Source: Meconema thalassinum (lineage: Eukaryota; Arthropoda; Insecta; Orthoptera; Tettigoniidae). Taken from it: a DNA stretch of 64,000 nucleotides. The stretch is from NCBI GenBank assembly GCA_946902985.2, contig OX336388.2, forward strand, positions 372,173,387-372,237,386. Direction: 5' to 3'. A program made the translations under genes and the position numbers. Shown in pieces: positions 1-12,515 of this stretch (the stretch's first letter is position 1; each line of letters opens with the position of its first letter). Under the pieces are notes generated by a model. The model saw only the letters and a program-made list of their open reading frames with translations. It ran no database searches and was not told the origin of the DNA.

Positions 1-1540
1 CCCTTAAAACAACAATAACTAACTAATAACTAAACTATAGTTTATTATTTTACAATTTCATCAGCATGAACTCCAAACAACATAGGAATTCAGTATAATA
101 ACACAGACTACTTACAATAATTGAAATTGAAACAAAACGTCGTTGGTCTAAACGTATCACTGTGAGAATCACATTTAATAAACCTACTGCACATGTGATT
201 GTTAATCACGCCTATCCTAGGGTGCGAGTACGCTCTATCGGAAACAAGAGGAACTTTTTCAATTACACCTTATGCATGGGTCACGAATGGGTTCTAACTG
301 GGAATATCAAGGCCGGTATAGAGCGCAGCTCGCATCCAGTCGGCCATGGTTTTAGGCTATGCGTGCATAGAATTATGTTGGTAGCACTAACTTGGATGCT
401 TTACGGTACTCTAAATATGTATATAACATCTTGGACTCACACTGTTCTAACTTTGAATTTATTTCCGTACACAAATTTCGGAATATTGGCTCTGAGGTTC
501 AAAAGTCCTAAGATTTATTAATACACTGTTGGTAGCCCTGGTAACTCTCAAAATAAGCACAGTTATATGTCCTAAAGCATACATTGCACATACTCATTTT
601 GGATGAAATATATTCGTTACTATGGCAGTTGCATGCAGTTAAACATTGCACCTGTCGGCATGCATAGAATCCTGTAGGCAAGACTGCCATATAGTCTTGT
701 GTAGTTCGCGAACGAACTAGTTCGGAAGAGCGGGTCCCACAGACGAACTACCGAACTAGTTCCCAGATCCCTCGCTTGTTAGTTCGCTCTTTTTCCGCTG
801 ACCGACTTGTAACAGCGCGAGAGCGCGGGTCCGCCGTAGCTCCTCAGCTCGTCACGTCACCACTCATTGCACAATCACACGCGCTTTCTTTCGTTCAGTC
901 AGTTCAGTTGATTGAGTGTATCTATTGTTAGTGGCAGGATTGTCAAGTTTTGGCGCGGCGATTGTTCAATGTTGGTTTATAATAATATAACAGTATAACA
1001 CACTACTAGTGCTAACACGCTAATAGGTAATAACTACCTTATATTTGTAATGTAATACAGTGGCGGTTCATCAATTGAAGTTCCTGATAGTTAACTGATT
1101 TAGATGTGGGGATAATTCCACAGTTTTATTTAACTTAGTCATTTTGGATTATTTGAAAATATGTCCAATTATCTAGAAAATCGGCGAACTGGATCAACAT
1201 TACCATTTTATTGAACTGGTTGATATTTATTTTTCTCGATACATGGTGATACAACTACTTTTACCTGTTTTTAAGAAATGAACATTATGACGATGATTCA
1301 CAAAGAAAAGTGAACTTCTATGGACAAAAACTCTGAACTATAAAACCTACTCCTCCCATTCATGCCATAAATATAATGTACTCAACGGTTTCAGAGCAGC
1401 CAAATAATGAATTTCACGAAGCAAGTAAGAAATGAAACGAAAATTGCGGGGGGGGGGGGGGGGTACGTCCTATCATCACCTAGTGACAAGTAGGAAATGG
1501 AATCGGATGGTGACGCGCCGATCGATATACGCGAAAAATG
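1..1540. other. no gene recognised; palindromic motif cluster and poly-G run
   Basis: The first 40 bases resemble the tail of a dispersed retroposon (compare 53140-53160 on the other strand). Around 705-790 the motif CGAACTAGTTC occurs twice with further CGAACTA copies, in a G+C-richer patch to about 960. A run of about 16 G lies at 1448-1463. A 119-codon frame at 162-521 has no recognisable domain and is probably chance. Confidence 0.4.
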
Positions 1541-4500
1541 TTGTTGTTTGAGTCTTCAGCCTTTTGACTGGTTTGATGCAGCTCTCCATGCCTCCCTGTC
1601 CTGAGCTAAACGTTTCATCTCTACATAGCTACCACACCCTACATCCAAGGCAATCTGTTTAACATATTCTAACCTTGGTCTACCCCTACAGTTCTTGTCC
1701 TCAACCCTTCCTTCCATAACTAAGCTTGCTATTCCTGGGTGTCTTAGTATGTGTCCTACCAACCTATCTCTTCTCTTCATTAGGAGTCGCCAGAAACATC
1801 TCTCCTCTCCCACTCGTCTTAATACCTCTTCGTTTCTAACCCTATCTACCCATCTGATCTTCATCATTCTCCTGTAACACCACATTTCAAATGCTTCAAT
1901 TCTCCTCTTTTCTGCTGCACCAATAGTCCAAGTTTCACTTCCATAGAGCGCCACACTCCAGACAAAGGCTTTCAAAAATGACTTCCTAATACCTAAATCT
2001 ATATTCGATGTCAGCAGATTCCTTTTTTGTAGAAATGCTTTCTTTGCCTGAGCCAACCTACTTTTTATATCCTCTTTGCTTCGTCCATCACTGGTTATTC
2101 AGCTTCCTAAGTAACAGAAGTCTCCTACTTCCTTCAACTTTTCACCTGCCAATTTGATCTCCATAGAGGTTTCTGATTTATTTCGGCTGCATTCCAGTAT
2201 TTTTGTTTTACATTTATTAATTTTCATCATGAATTCTTTCCTTAAGACTGAGTCCATACCATTCAAAAACTCATTCAAATCCTCAGGCTTGTCGGTCAAG
2301 ATGACGATGTCATCAGCAAATCTCAGAGTTGAAATTATTTCTCCTTGAATCTTCACTCCCACTTTACATTTTTCTCTAATTTCCTTCATTGCTTGTTCAA
2401 TGTAAAGATTGAAAAGTATGGGTGATAAGTTGCAGCCTTGCCTTACACCTTTCTGAATACCAGCTTCTCTCTCATGTCCTTCAACTCGAATGACTGCTGT
2501 CTGGTTTCTGTAGCCTATAGATTGTATATCACCCTCCTATCCCTGTACTTTATTCCAATGGATTTCAAAATGTCAAACAATTTAGTCCAATCAACGTTAT
2601 CAAAAGCCTTTTCTAAGTCTACAAAAGCCATGAACGTTCTCTTATCTTTCCTTATTCTACCTTCCAAAATCAGCCTAAGACTTAGTACAGCTTCCCTTGT
2701 TCCTACATTTCTCCTGAAGCCAAATTGGTCTTCGCCCAACTCCGTTTCTATCTGGCTTTCAATCCTCTTGTAAATTATTCTAGACAGGATCTTTGAAGCA
2801 TGAGTAATCAAGCTGATTGTACGGTAATCTTCACATCTGTCAGCTCCCACTTTCTTTGGTATAGGGATGATTACATTCTTCTTGAAATCAGGGGGTACCT
2901 CACCTGTCTCATAAATCCTACACACCAAGTGAAATAACCTGATCAGACCTTCATCTCCTATGCAGCGTAGCAACTCAATCGGTATATCATCTATGCCTGG
3001 TGCTTTGTTCCTGCTTAAGTCTTCCAAAGCTCCATCAAATTCTGATCTCAATATTAAATCTCCTTTCGCATCCTCATCAATTTCCTCCTCCCTTTCCATT
3101 ACATGATTGTCAATCTCCTTTCCCTTATACAAACTCTCTATGTAAGCTTTCCATCTCTCAACCTTTTCTTCCCTATCTGTTAGAGGCTTTCCATTTGTGT
3201 CCTTAATATTACAGCACTTAGTCTTCTTTTCCCCAAAAGTATTCTTAATCCTTCGATAAGCTGTGTCTACTTTTCCTAATTTCAGACAATTTTCTATACC
3301 TGCACATTTCTCTTTCAACCATTCTTTTTTTGCTTCCTTGCACTTCTTGTTAACCTCATTTCTCAGACGTCTGTATTCTGGTTTCCCCTTTTCATCTCTT
3401 ACATTCTTGTGTTTCCGCCTTTCATCCATCAATTCTAGTATATCCTGAGTGATCCACGGTTTTCTACCTATTCTTTCTTTCCTACCAATGTTTTCTTCTG
3501 CGGATTTTGTTATTTCATTCTTCAAAAGTGCCCATTCGTCTGCAATTGAAGTTTGTTTTGGGTTTTTCATTAGTCCTTCCTTTATACTCTTCTTGAATCT
3601 TTCGTTTACATCCTTCTCTTTCAGTCTGTATATTGCCCACCTTTTTGGCTTTTGACTTTTCTTCAGTTTCTTCAACTTTAATCTGCATTTCATTACAACC
3701 AGATTGTGGTCAGAGTTTATGTCAGCACCAGGATATGTTTTACAATCCAAAATCTGGTTTGGAAACCTCTGCTTGACCATAATGAAGTCGATTTGGTAAC
3801 GCCCTGTATCTCCTGGTCTCATCCATGTGTATATTCTTCTATTGTGGTTATTGAATAAGGTGTTAGCTATGACCAACTCATGCTCGGTGCAGAATTCTAC
3901 CAGCCTGCTTCCTCGATCATTCCTTTCACCTAATCCGAAACCTCCTACTATCTTCCCTTCTCTCCCTTTTCCTACCACAGCATTCCAATCTCCCATTACT
4001 ATAACATTCTCATCACCCTTGATATACCTCAGAATTTCGTCTATTTCTTCGTAGACCTTTTCAACATCCTCATCATCAGCTTGACTGGTAGGCATATAGA
4101 CTTGTACCACTGTGGTGCAGGTAGGTTTTGTATTGATTTTTGCTACAATAATCCGTTCACTATATTGCTCATAATATTCCACCCGCTGTCCAAGTTTCCT
4201 ACTCAATATGAGGCCAACCCCTGCTTGGCCATTGTTTGATTTAGTGCTAATGACCCTATAGTCTCCTGACCAAAAGTCCTGTTCTTCCTGCCAGCGCATT
4301 TCACTAATCCCAACCAAATCCAACCTCAACCTATCCATTTCCCTTTCTAAGTTTTCTAACCTTCCACTTCCTAGCAGACTTCTAACATTCCACGCTCCGA
4401 TCCGTAGAATGTCAGATTTCCTTTTTGTCACTTCTGTGATGTTAACCCCCTCTCGAGTAGTCCCCACCCGGAGATCCGAACGGGGGACTAGTTTACCTCC

Positions 4501-4640
4501 GGATTGAAATTTTACAAGGGAGGAGGCCATCATCACATGTAATTATGCATAGAGAGGTGCATATCCTCGGGAATAGCATACGGCTGTAGTTTCCCGTTGC
4601 TTTCAGCCGTGCAGCAGGACGCAGTGTAGCCATTATTTGG
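1541..4640 (-). mobile_element. APE-type non-LTR retrotransposon (LINE), nearly complete
   Basis: About 3.1 kb on the minus strand comprising a 5' leader (4540-4640), one long coding region for endonuclease plus reverse transcriptase, and a short 3' tail ending near 1541. The family is one often mislabelled as a craniofacial development protein in insect annotations; the domain order fits the RTE-like group, though the clade needs a tree. Two shorter copies occur in the window: an internal piece at 16136-16536 and the 3' terminal about 100 bp at 35288-35385. No clear target duplication was seen. Confidence 0.9.
1559..4536 (-). pseudogene. LINE endonuclease/reverse transcriptase, frame-broken
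   Basis: Translation on the minus strand starts at the ATG at 4533 (an in-frame GTG precedes it). The first 670 codons hold an apurinic-type endonuclease: IGAWNVRS, GISEMRW, VMGDWNAVVG, YQIDFI and SDHNLVV carry the expected N, E, D/N, D and H catalytic residues. Reverse transcriptase follows, with AFVDLEKAFDNVDW as motif A. Near 2515 a small insertion shifts the frame; coding resumes with KGVRQGCNLSPILFNLY and the catalytic FADD motif in LRFADDIVILTD. After CYLGS a TGA interrupts the frame near 2097, then the C-terminal part runs from 2056 to 1559 (ALYGSETWTI, GRPRLEYVKQI). With one shift and one stop it cannot make a full enzyme, but decay is slight, suggesting recent activity. Confidence 0.9.
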
Positions 4641-5030
4641 CTTATATTATCAATATCTTAACCGTCAATAAGACTAGTAAAGAATTGATTTATTCTGAAA
4701 GGCTGCTACTCCCTTTCAGAATAAGTAAAGAGCAATTCTACTAACAAAAATACTAACCTTCTACCGTACTAACAATTAAATACCAAAATTCTACTAACGA
4801 AAAAAATACTTAAGTTCCACCAACAACAAATACTACCACTAAAACAGTCTGTCACCAGGCACACTCACATGCACCCTCACACATCACAGTCTACTGAAAC
4901 AATGAACTATAACTAATAAACAATGCAACTGCTACCAGACACACTCACACACCACAGTCTAATAGAACAATGACATATATCTAATAGACAAACTAACTAC
5001 CTACTTACAACTAAAACTAACTACATACTT
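4641..5030. other. no gene recognised
   Basis: A+T-rich sequence with loosely repeated CTACTAAC and CACACTCACAC motifs. Nothing coding or element-like can be supported. Confidence 0.4.
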
Positions 5031-5245
5031 ACTGTACTGTTATTTGAATTGACAATATTTACAAAATGCAATTTAGTTAGAAAATACTTACAAAATGTAA
5101 TTTAGATTCAAAACAGTCACAAAATGCAATTGAGAATAAAAATACTTACAAAAGGGAATTTAGAACGAAAAGATTCACAAAAAGAATAGATTGATGATGA
5201 TGATGATGATAATTGTTGTTTTAAGGGGCTATTGACTATTGGTTC
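5030..5245 (-). repeat. degenerate minisatellite with retroposon tail, short copy
   Basis: Units of roughly 35-40 bp built on ACAAAATGCAATTTAGA recur five times, followed by GATGATGATGATGATGATAA and TTGTTGTTTTAAGGGGC. This is the reverse complement of the long array at 52260-53160, including its terminal motif, so both belong to one dispersed family. Confidence 0.6.
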
Positions 5246-6430
5246 ATTTACCTTAATGTTCCTCCCCTAATTTTATTTTCATTCACTTCATCTTATTCTC
5301 ATCGCCATCATCCTTCTTGTGCCACTTTCCAAGTCACTTGTACTCTAAATTAAATAGAGTTTGCTTTTAGCTTTTAATCGAGAAAAATGTATGGTAATAT
5401 TTTTAGTAGATCATCCCAAAACCCTCGCACTCGACGTAGATTGCTATTGCAATATTGCTCAACACAATATAATCCGAATTACTGGGAGATGCAAAATCAA
5501 CCTGAAGAAAAATTACGTGTGATTAAAAATACAGATTACAAGAAAAGGTAGAAATCTGTAACAAATATTTTTCCAACACATGTAATTTTTATTTTCAGGT
5601 TGGTTTCGGATTTCCCAGCGGATTGGGATTACATTGTGTTGACCGACTGAAAAGTTCCAATATCAATAGTCAATAAGGCAACACTGATAAATGGCCTCAA
5701 AACAATATATATCCCATGGCACCACAGCCCATTAAGAACCTTGGCTTACCAAGCGATCGCTACCCAGCTATTCAAAAATAAAATTGAAAATAAATATGCT
5801 TGCAAAAATTAAAATTGCAATCAAAATTAAGTAAGCTTTTACAATTTAAAGAAATAAGCTTACAAAATTAGAATTATAAAAATAGACCATAAAAATTATA
5901 CAAAAATAAAATTACAAAAATATATAAACATAAAAATTAATAAGAAAAGGTAACACAAATAAAATGTATAAATTAAAAATTAGGATAAAATAATTAAATA
6001 AATACAAATAAAATACATATTAATGTGTATTAATTATAGTTCTGCCCTATAAAGGGTTAATACAGCACAGATAGCTCAACGGTAGTGTATGGTGCCAATG
6101 AAACAGGGGAGGGAGAAACTATTTTGTCGTTGTTGCTTATTTTAGGTGTTGCAACATCATGGTCATAACCCGTACGTATCTGCAAGAAGAAGACGAAAAA
6201 ATCAAGTCGCAAAGAAATTTGTCGAAGCAGCTACACTCCTTCTTCAATATAAAATACAGATCAGAGTGGTTTCGTGCGCGAAATGAAAGCCAAAAGGACT
6301 CTATCGTTTGTTAGTGAGAAACATACAGAAACAGTTGCTCAATCAGTTTAATTTAATTTAAGATAAGTTAATGTACGGCTTCTATGATTTACAAATAGTA
6401 AGCTACAGAGTTTAGGGCTGTTATATTATG
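5246..6430. other. A+T-rich, no gene recognised
   Basis: Mostly low-complexity A+T-rich DNA, especially 5770-6010. A 90-bp block near 5600-5690 (containing GTTGACCGACTGAAAAG) has a diverged copy at 45420-45510, so it is a repeat fragment. A tRNA A-box-like string (TAGCTCAACGGTAGTG) near 6070 has no B box partner. Confidence 0.4.
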
Positions 6431-6572
6431 ATTATTATAATAGCCTATCATACGAATGTTCCCTTTAATCGCTTGAATAGGATACGAGAAATAATACAAA
6501 TTACATTATTATTATAATAGCCTATCATACGAATGTTCTCTCTAATAGCTTGAATAGGATACGAGAAATAAA
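6431..6572 (+). repeat. tandem duplication, two units of about 78 bp
   Basis: The block ATTATTATAATAGCCTATCA through CTTGAATAGGATACGAGAAATAA occurs at about 6433-6493 and again at 6511-6569, with only two or three differences in the shared core. It is a local tandem duplication of non-coding DNA. Confidence 0.8.
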
Positions 6573-7364
6573 AACACAAAATTTAAGGTTTTGAAATTTT
6601 GTACAGATGCCCTTTTGAATTTTTGAAAACACTTGAATATGAGATGTCTCTATATTACGTAAGCTCTGAACAAATATTTGCTGTTCTTAGCATCATTGCT
6701 CTCGGGTGATTAGATTGCCAGAAAAATAATTTGAAATATTTGAAAATAATGATTATGATAATTGTTTTTTTAAGGGGCTTAACATCCAGGTTATCGACCC
6801 CACGCGAGAAACAAAATAAAGAGAATAATAAGTGTATGCTTCTACGAACACATCGTCCATAATGTTATTCTTTTAGGTACGGTACCGGCATTTCACTAAT
6901 GATAAATGACGAATTTTGGCTTTTTAAACAATAGAAAGAGAAGTTTTCTCAGAAGGAAAGACATGGACCCTAATTAAAAGGATGGCCAACAATAGAGGGA
7001 GATGGAAGAAGTTTGTAGCTACCCTATGTTCCTACAAGGAATAAAAGGAAATAAGGAAGGAATAAGGAATTTCACTAATGTTTCAACACTCATGTTTTTG
7101 TATTTTTTTATCTTCGAATATCAAAATGTAAAACACATTACTATACACACGCATCATGTCAATATATAATACAAAAACTGCACGTGCAGCGAGCATAGTA
7201 ACTGTTACAGTATTGCTTGAAACGAGAGCAATGTGATTGAGCAATCAGTGGTGACGAGTAATGAGTGGTGACAGACTGCTATAACAAACAAAGAGCGCGT
7301 GCAGTGGCAGTAGCAAGGCGAGCGAACGATCTGTCTTCGAGATGAGAGCTAACGAACTAAAAGC
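6573..7364. other. no gene recognised
   Basis: A+T-rich. The motif TTTTTTAAGGGGCTTAACAT near 6768 matches the tail motif of the dispersed retroposon seen at 5210, 50550 and, reversed, at 53130. Confidence 0.35.
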
Positions 7365-8625
7365 TAGAAGTTCACTTATGAGGCTTTCAAAAACCTGGTA
7401 ACTACAAAATCAACATGGTGGCCAAGCGAAGTTGAGACATTTAAATAGACTTTTCTCACGACTTAACCATCCAAACGTAATGAAACATGGTACAGAAAAT
7501 TTGTATACACATTGTAATGCACTGGCCTTTAATTTAGTTCAATTGTTTACATAACCTCAAAATGGCGGCTGTGCGAAATATTTCACTGGCATTCAATATC
7601 TCCGAACTATTTATGATATCACCCTGAAATTTTGTACGGTGATAAAGGGCACTACTACAAGTTTATATATGTAACTTTAAAAAACCTGTAATGTACAAAA
7701 CGAACATGGCGGCAAAGCGAAATCGAAATATTTTAATAGACTTTTCTCGTGATTTAACCATCTGAGCGCAGTGAAATGTGGTACAGTAAATGATCATACA
7801 TATTGTAATGCACTGGCATCTAATTTAATTCAATACTTTACATGACCTCAAGATGTCGGCTGTGCGAAATTTTAAAATTAAGTTTTTATTCCTTGTGTCG
7901 TAATCATAGGATCGAAGTGAAAGTTTGAATAATGAAGCTAGGCAATAATTGTCCTTTAATGGTACATAACTCTATGGACCATACATATAACAATCCAAAA
8001 TGGCGAGCATCCGAAATATTTAGACTGAGCTCAATATCTACGAATCTTTTACAGCAATCAAACTGAAATTCCTTATGTTCATGAACATAAGTTCGCCTAT
8101 ATGACTTTCAGTAACCTGGTGAGCACAAATCCAACATGGCATCGACGCGAAGTATAAATATTTAAATGGACGTTTCTCGCGATTTAACCATCCGAGTGCA
8201 GTGAAACTTTGCACGTTAAATGCTTATACAAATGTCAATCCACTGGCATCTAACTTATTTCAATGGTTTTCATAACGACAAGATGGCAGCTGTGCGAAAT
8301 TTTAAAATCTCGTTTTTACATCTTGTGTCCTAATCATGCGATTGAAGTCTGAATACCACACGTACACAATAATCTTCATGTAATAGTACATAAATAAAAA
8401 TCCAACCCGGCGACCATCTGAAATATTTAGACGGTTCTCAATATCTACGAATCTATCACAACAATCAAACTGAAGCAATTGACATGAGTAGGATATATGA
8501 AAATAGGCTGTATAATTCTTCACGGAACTACTTGTTATACTTGTGGTCACACTGTCCTTATGCAAGGTTTGGAGCTGATGTGTAACAATCGAACGGTCTG
8601 TTACTTTTTCACGCAAAAATTTATC
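7365..8625 (+). repeat. dispersed repeat of about 290-bp units (GGCGGC family), 5'-truncated copy
   Basis: Successive degenerate units contain ATGGCGGCTGTGCGAAATAT, a following CTGAAATTTTGTACGGTGAT, and TTTCTCGCGATTTAACCATC. The copy ends with GAAAATAGGCTGTATAATTC and TTCACGGAACTACTTGTT. The same order is found at 18046-19690 (+), 24936-25957 (-) and 43320-43995 (+). There is no coding capacity; short frames across it are incidental. The superfamily is not known to me. Confidence 0.75.
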
Positions 8626-8640
8626 TCCCGCAGAGATGTT

Positions 8641-9015
8641 GGTTGGTTCCTCAGTTCAGGGGCTGCGACAACGCGGTCATGTAGCCCTGTGTACTTTGGG
8701 TGTGTGTAGAATCTGTCTGGAAAGCGGTGTTAATTGTGATGGCAGTATTAGTCTGTAATTCAAGTAAGGACTGCAGGCGGTCAATTTCAAGTAGTAGTTC
8801 CTAATTTTGCTTCCAAATACTACCGTCAACGACACCTAGCTGTGAACTTGGCTACTAGATACCACCGCAATCACCAACTCACAACGAACGTTGGAACTTC
8901 CCCTCCGAAGTAAAGCATACTGAGGGATTTTTTGCGCCCTTAGAATATCCGACGACTTCGGCCGGCTTTGAACTCATGAAGTTCAGTATGCTACCAGTTA
9001 CGTCTCCGAAGCCGC
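8641..9015 (-). repeat. tRNA-derived SINE (family A)
   Basis: Minus-strand SINE with a tRNA-like head at the right, including the reverse complement of a GTTCAAAGCC B-box-like string near 8965. The tail at the left carries TTGGGTGTGTGTAGAATCTG. It shares head and tail with copies at 17208, 42316, 56050 and 56950. It forms one arm of a composite repeat with 9016-9625. Confidence 0.8.
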
Positions 9016-9628
9016 TTCCCACAGAGTTGCATGGAAACTGAATGTGATCCTGTGCAATGGCGTTGTCATGGCAACCTCTACTGAGTCTACTGGCTCATCC
9101 CTCATCAATTTATTAGCGTTGTCATGGCAATATCTGAGGGCTCTTGGCATTTTCTTCTAATTCCGAAATCATTTTGCACATCCCTTGGTGCAATGATAGG
9201 TCATATCCAAAATTCTTTCAGACAACAGTTTTGGATAATTATTAGGGGAATATTGTCCATTTTGTACGGTTGTGATATAGTGCCCATTGAGAGAGATATG
9301 ATTAATGTTTCCCGAAATTCCATTTTTCCCACCTCTTTGGTCAATGGTTGGTGCTATCAAAAATCTTTTCAAACATAAATCTTGGGGCCTTATCCGACAC
9401 ATAGTATGAACTTTGAATGGATTCGATATTTCACATATTAAGAGAGTTATAGCGATATTTCACTTTTTCGAGAAACAAAAGCTCCCCATTTTCACCCTCT
9501 TTGACCAATTGTGCCCATTAACGAACTCGAGCGAAATTTTAAAGGGATACATATTATGTAAGGGATTCAAAGTGATTGGTGCAAAATTGCGGTAGATATC
9601 GTGTCCCCAAGAAAGTGACATATATATA
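9016..9628 (+). repeat. dispersed repeat joined to SINE A; inverted copy at 34440-35030
   Basis: About 600 bp that recurs in reverse orientation at 34440-35030, for example CTTATCCGACACATAGTATG here and its diverged complement near 34665. Both copies are joined on the same side to a SINE A head, so SINE plus flank moved or were duplicated as a unit. No protein is recognisable in either strand. Confidence 0.7.
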
Positions 9629-11732
9629 TACTAGCTGACCCGGCAGACGTTGTCCTGCCAATCAAAGAAAGTGTTGTAACTTTGTATCTTGAAGTTCTTT
9701 TGGATACACAACATTTTTTCAATTTCTGTTAACTGCCTCTAAACTATCGTGAAATGAATTAACTAATCCAGAAACATTCGTGGGAGCATGCACAACAACT
9801 CTCCAAAGTTTCATCGCAATCGGATAAATGGCATATAACACATACGGGATTTTGTTTAAATGATTCGTGCGCTGTCACTCATTTGTTGAATCTACTCGTG
9901 CTCTACCAACTGTGAAATGGATTTACTAAGTTAGAAAGTTTCAGGTAAGTGTACACAACAACTCATCAAAGTTTCATCGCAATCGATGAATAGTATATGA
10001 ACGCATACGGGATTTTGTTGGAACGCTTCGCGCGTCGTCACTCATTTGTTACATCTACTCGTGCGCTACCAATATTGTAAAATTGATTTACCAAGTTGAA
10101 CACCTTCCCTGGCGTGTACACAACAACTCATCAATGTTTAATCAGAATTGGATGAATGATATGAACACATGCGGGATTTTCTTTGAACGATTCGCATGCC
10201 GTCACTCATTTGTTGAATCTACTCATGCGCTGCCTATTGTAACCTTCTCTGAAACCTTCTCTGGAGTGTACTCAATGATTCACCAAGGTTTCATTGCAAT
10301 CGGATGAATGATATATGACCGCATACGGGACATTGTGGAAACGATTCGCACGCCGTCGCTCATTTGTTGAATCTACTCGTGCGCTACTTATTAAAAACTG
10401 GATTTACTAAGCCAGAAACCTTTCCTGGAGTGTACACAACAATTCACCAAAGTTTCATCGCAATCGGATAAATGGTATATGGACGCATACGGTACTATGT
10501 TGAAATGGTTCGCGTGCCATCACTCATTTGTTGAATGTACTCGTGCGCTACCTATTGTAAAATGAATTTACTAAGCCAGAAACCTTTACTGAAATGTACA
10601 CAACAATTCACCAAAGTTTCATCGCAATCGGATAAATGGTATATGGACGCAAACGGTACTTTGTTGAAATGATTCGCGTGCCGTCACTCATTTGTTGAAT
10701 CTACTCGTGCGCTACATATTGTAAAATGGATTTATTAATCCAGAAGCTCCCCCCTGGAGTGTACACAACATCTCACCCAAGTTTCATCGCGATCGGACGA
10801 ATGGTATTTGAACGCATACGGGACCTTGTTGAAACGCTTCGCACGCCGTCGCTCATTTGTTGAATCTACTCGTGCGCAACCTCCTGTGAAATGGATTTAC
10901 TAAGTTAGAAACCTTCGGGTAAGTGTACACAACAACTCATCAAAGTTTCATCTCAATCGATCAATGGTATATTAACTTATGCGGGATTTTGTTGAAACGC
11001 TTCGCGCGTCGTCGCTCATTTGTTGAATCTACTCGTGCGCTACCTATTGTAAAATCAATTTACTAAGCTAGAAGCCTTCCCTGGAGTGTACACAACATCT
11101 CACCCAAGTTTCATCGCTATCGGGCGAATAGTATTTGAACGCGTACGGGACCTTCTTGAAACGCTTCGCGCGTCGTTGCTCATTTGTTGAATCTAGTCGT
11201 GCGCTATCTATTATAAAATCGATTTACTAAGCCATACACCTTCCCTGGAGTACACTCAATATCTCATCCAAGTTTCATCGCAATGGGATGAATGGTATAT
11301 GAACGCATACGGGACTTTGAAACGCTCTAACGTGCAGAGACAAACAGTAGAATTCGACATCACTGCCACCTTTGGTATAAGACACAACATTCCGCCACGG
11401 GCAGAGTGCATGTTATGGCAGTAGTTGCACAGGTTGCGACCAGGTGGCTCTAACGTGCAGAGACAAACCGTCCAAAGACATCAGCTTTCACCAAGGCCAA
11501 GGCTAGTGGTTTCCATGACGACCGTTTTTGACTGTATATTGTGTTTCTAAAATTGTGTGTAAATTGTGGTTCTAAAATTGTGTTGATTCCATCTACGGGG
11601 TCAGATTGTGAATCTAAACCATACATGGATCCACCCTAATATACATACCAAATTTCATCAAAATCGGTCCAGTCGTTTAGGAGGAGTTCAGTGACATACA
11701 CACGTGTCGAAGAATTATATATATAAAGATAT
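9629..11732 (+). repeat. 2.1-kb dispersed repeat with an internal tandem array
   Basis: It begins CTAGCTGACCCGGCAGACGT and ends after CCAAATTTCATCAAAATCGG, AGGAGGAGTTCAGTGACATA and a TATATATAAAG tail. These end signatures resemble a dispersed insect repeat class, but I cannot assign a superfamily. The middle (9760-11310) is a tandem array described separately. No coding region. Confidence 0.65.
9760..11310 (+). repeat. tandem array, about nine units of about 160 bp
   Basis: The string CATTTGTTGAATCTACTCGT (with small variants) recurs near 9889, 10047, 10207, 10358, 10526, 10688, 10854, 11016 and 11180, a period of 150-168 bp. Each unit also carries GTGTACACAACA, AGTTTCATCGCAATCGGAT, GAACGCATACGGGA and CGCTTCGCGCG-like segments. 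Units differ by about 10-20 percent, so the array is not newly amplified. Confidence 0.9.
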
Positions 11733-11784
11733 GCCAATTTTGGAAGAAATCCATTCGTTAGTATGGAACTTACATGCTGTTAAA

Positions 11785-12285
11785 TATGGAAAAACCTGTC
11801 TGCCTCCGCTTTGTCCAGCACAAATCTCACATGGAGTGACCGGGATTTGAACCACGGACCCAAACGTAGAATCATGTTGGCAATGGTCATGTATGGGCTG
11901 CTGAAAATTTATCTGAAATATGATGGTCTATATGCGTGCCAATTTTGGAACTGTTCCAATGGATACCATCCGAGATATCCACCTTGAAAATCCACAGCCT
12001 GCTTCCAGTCGACCGACGGGTCAGGGAATGGAGTGAATGAAGCCCCCATCTAGCGGCGAGGATATAAACTGTGCTTTCTGCCGAAGCCTGTCTCACTCCC
12101 CTGGGGCAATGATTAATGAATGACAGATGAAATGCAAAGATAGTGCTGGAATGAAATTGTGACAAGGAAAACCGGATTACCCGGAGAAAGACCTGTCTGC
12201 CTCAGCTTTATCCAGCACAAATCTCACATGGAGTGACCGGGATTTGACCCATGGACCCAGCGGTGAGAGGCCGGCACACGATGGT
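11785..12285 (-). repeat. tRNA-derived SINE (family B), two minus-strand pieces
   Basis: A piece of about 90 bp (11790-11880) and a longer copy (11986-12280) share AGCACAAATCTCACATGGAG and GTGACCGGGATTTGA, the complement of the head in the + copy at 39291-39600. The longer piece also has the diagnostic TCCACAGCCTGCTTCCAGTC end. The spacer 11881-11985 is unassigned. Confidence 0.75.
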
Positions 12286-12515
12286 GCCAAATACCGAAAA
12301 CGTGGCGAAAAGTCCAACAATAAAGGTTGTAAGTAGGGAAGTTTTAAGTCCCTCAATAGTTAGGTTTGTACCTGCCGCCTTAAGATGGAGCGTTTACATC
12401 GTTCAATATAAGCAGCTGACCAGTGGCGGCTTTTAGATGAGAAAGTTGGGGAAGAGCCAAACTCAATTTCAGCGATACAGCGTTTATGAATATTAACATA
12501 TTCCTTTTCGTATTT

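Noticed and set aside
162..521. 119-codon open frame at the left end
   Set aside because: No domain, no splice context and no similarity I recognise; length is compatible with chance.
1448..1463. Poly-G run
   Set aside because: A simple homopolymer prone to sequencing error; no context suggests a functional structure.
3000..4054. Several plus-strand frames of 60-75 codons
   Set aside because: All are shadows of the minus-strand LINE endonuclease and reverse transcriptase.
9760..11310. Regular spacing suggestive of a CRISPR array
   Set aside because: Whole units repeat with no short-repeat/unique-spacer alternation; this is an ordinary tandem array in a eukaryotic repeat.
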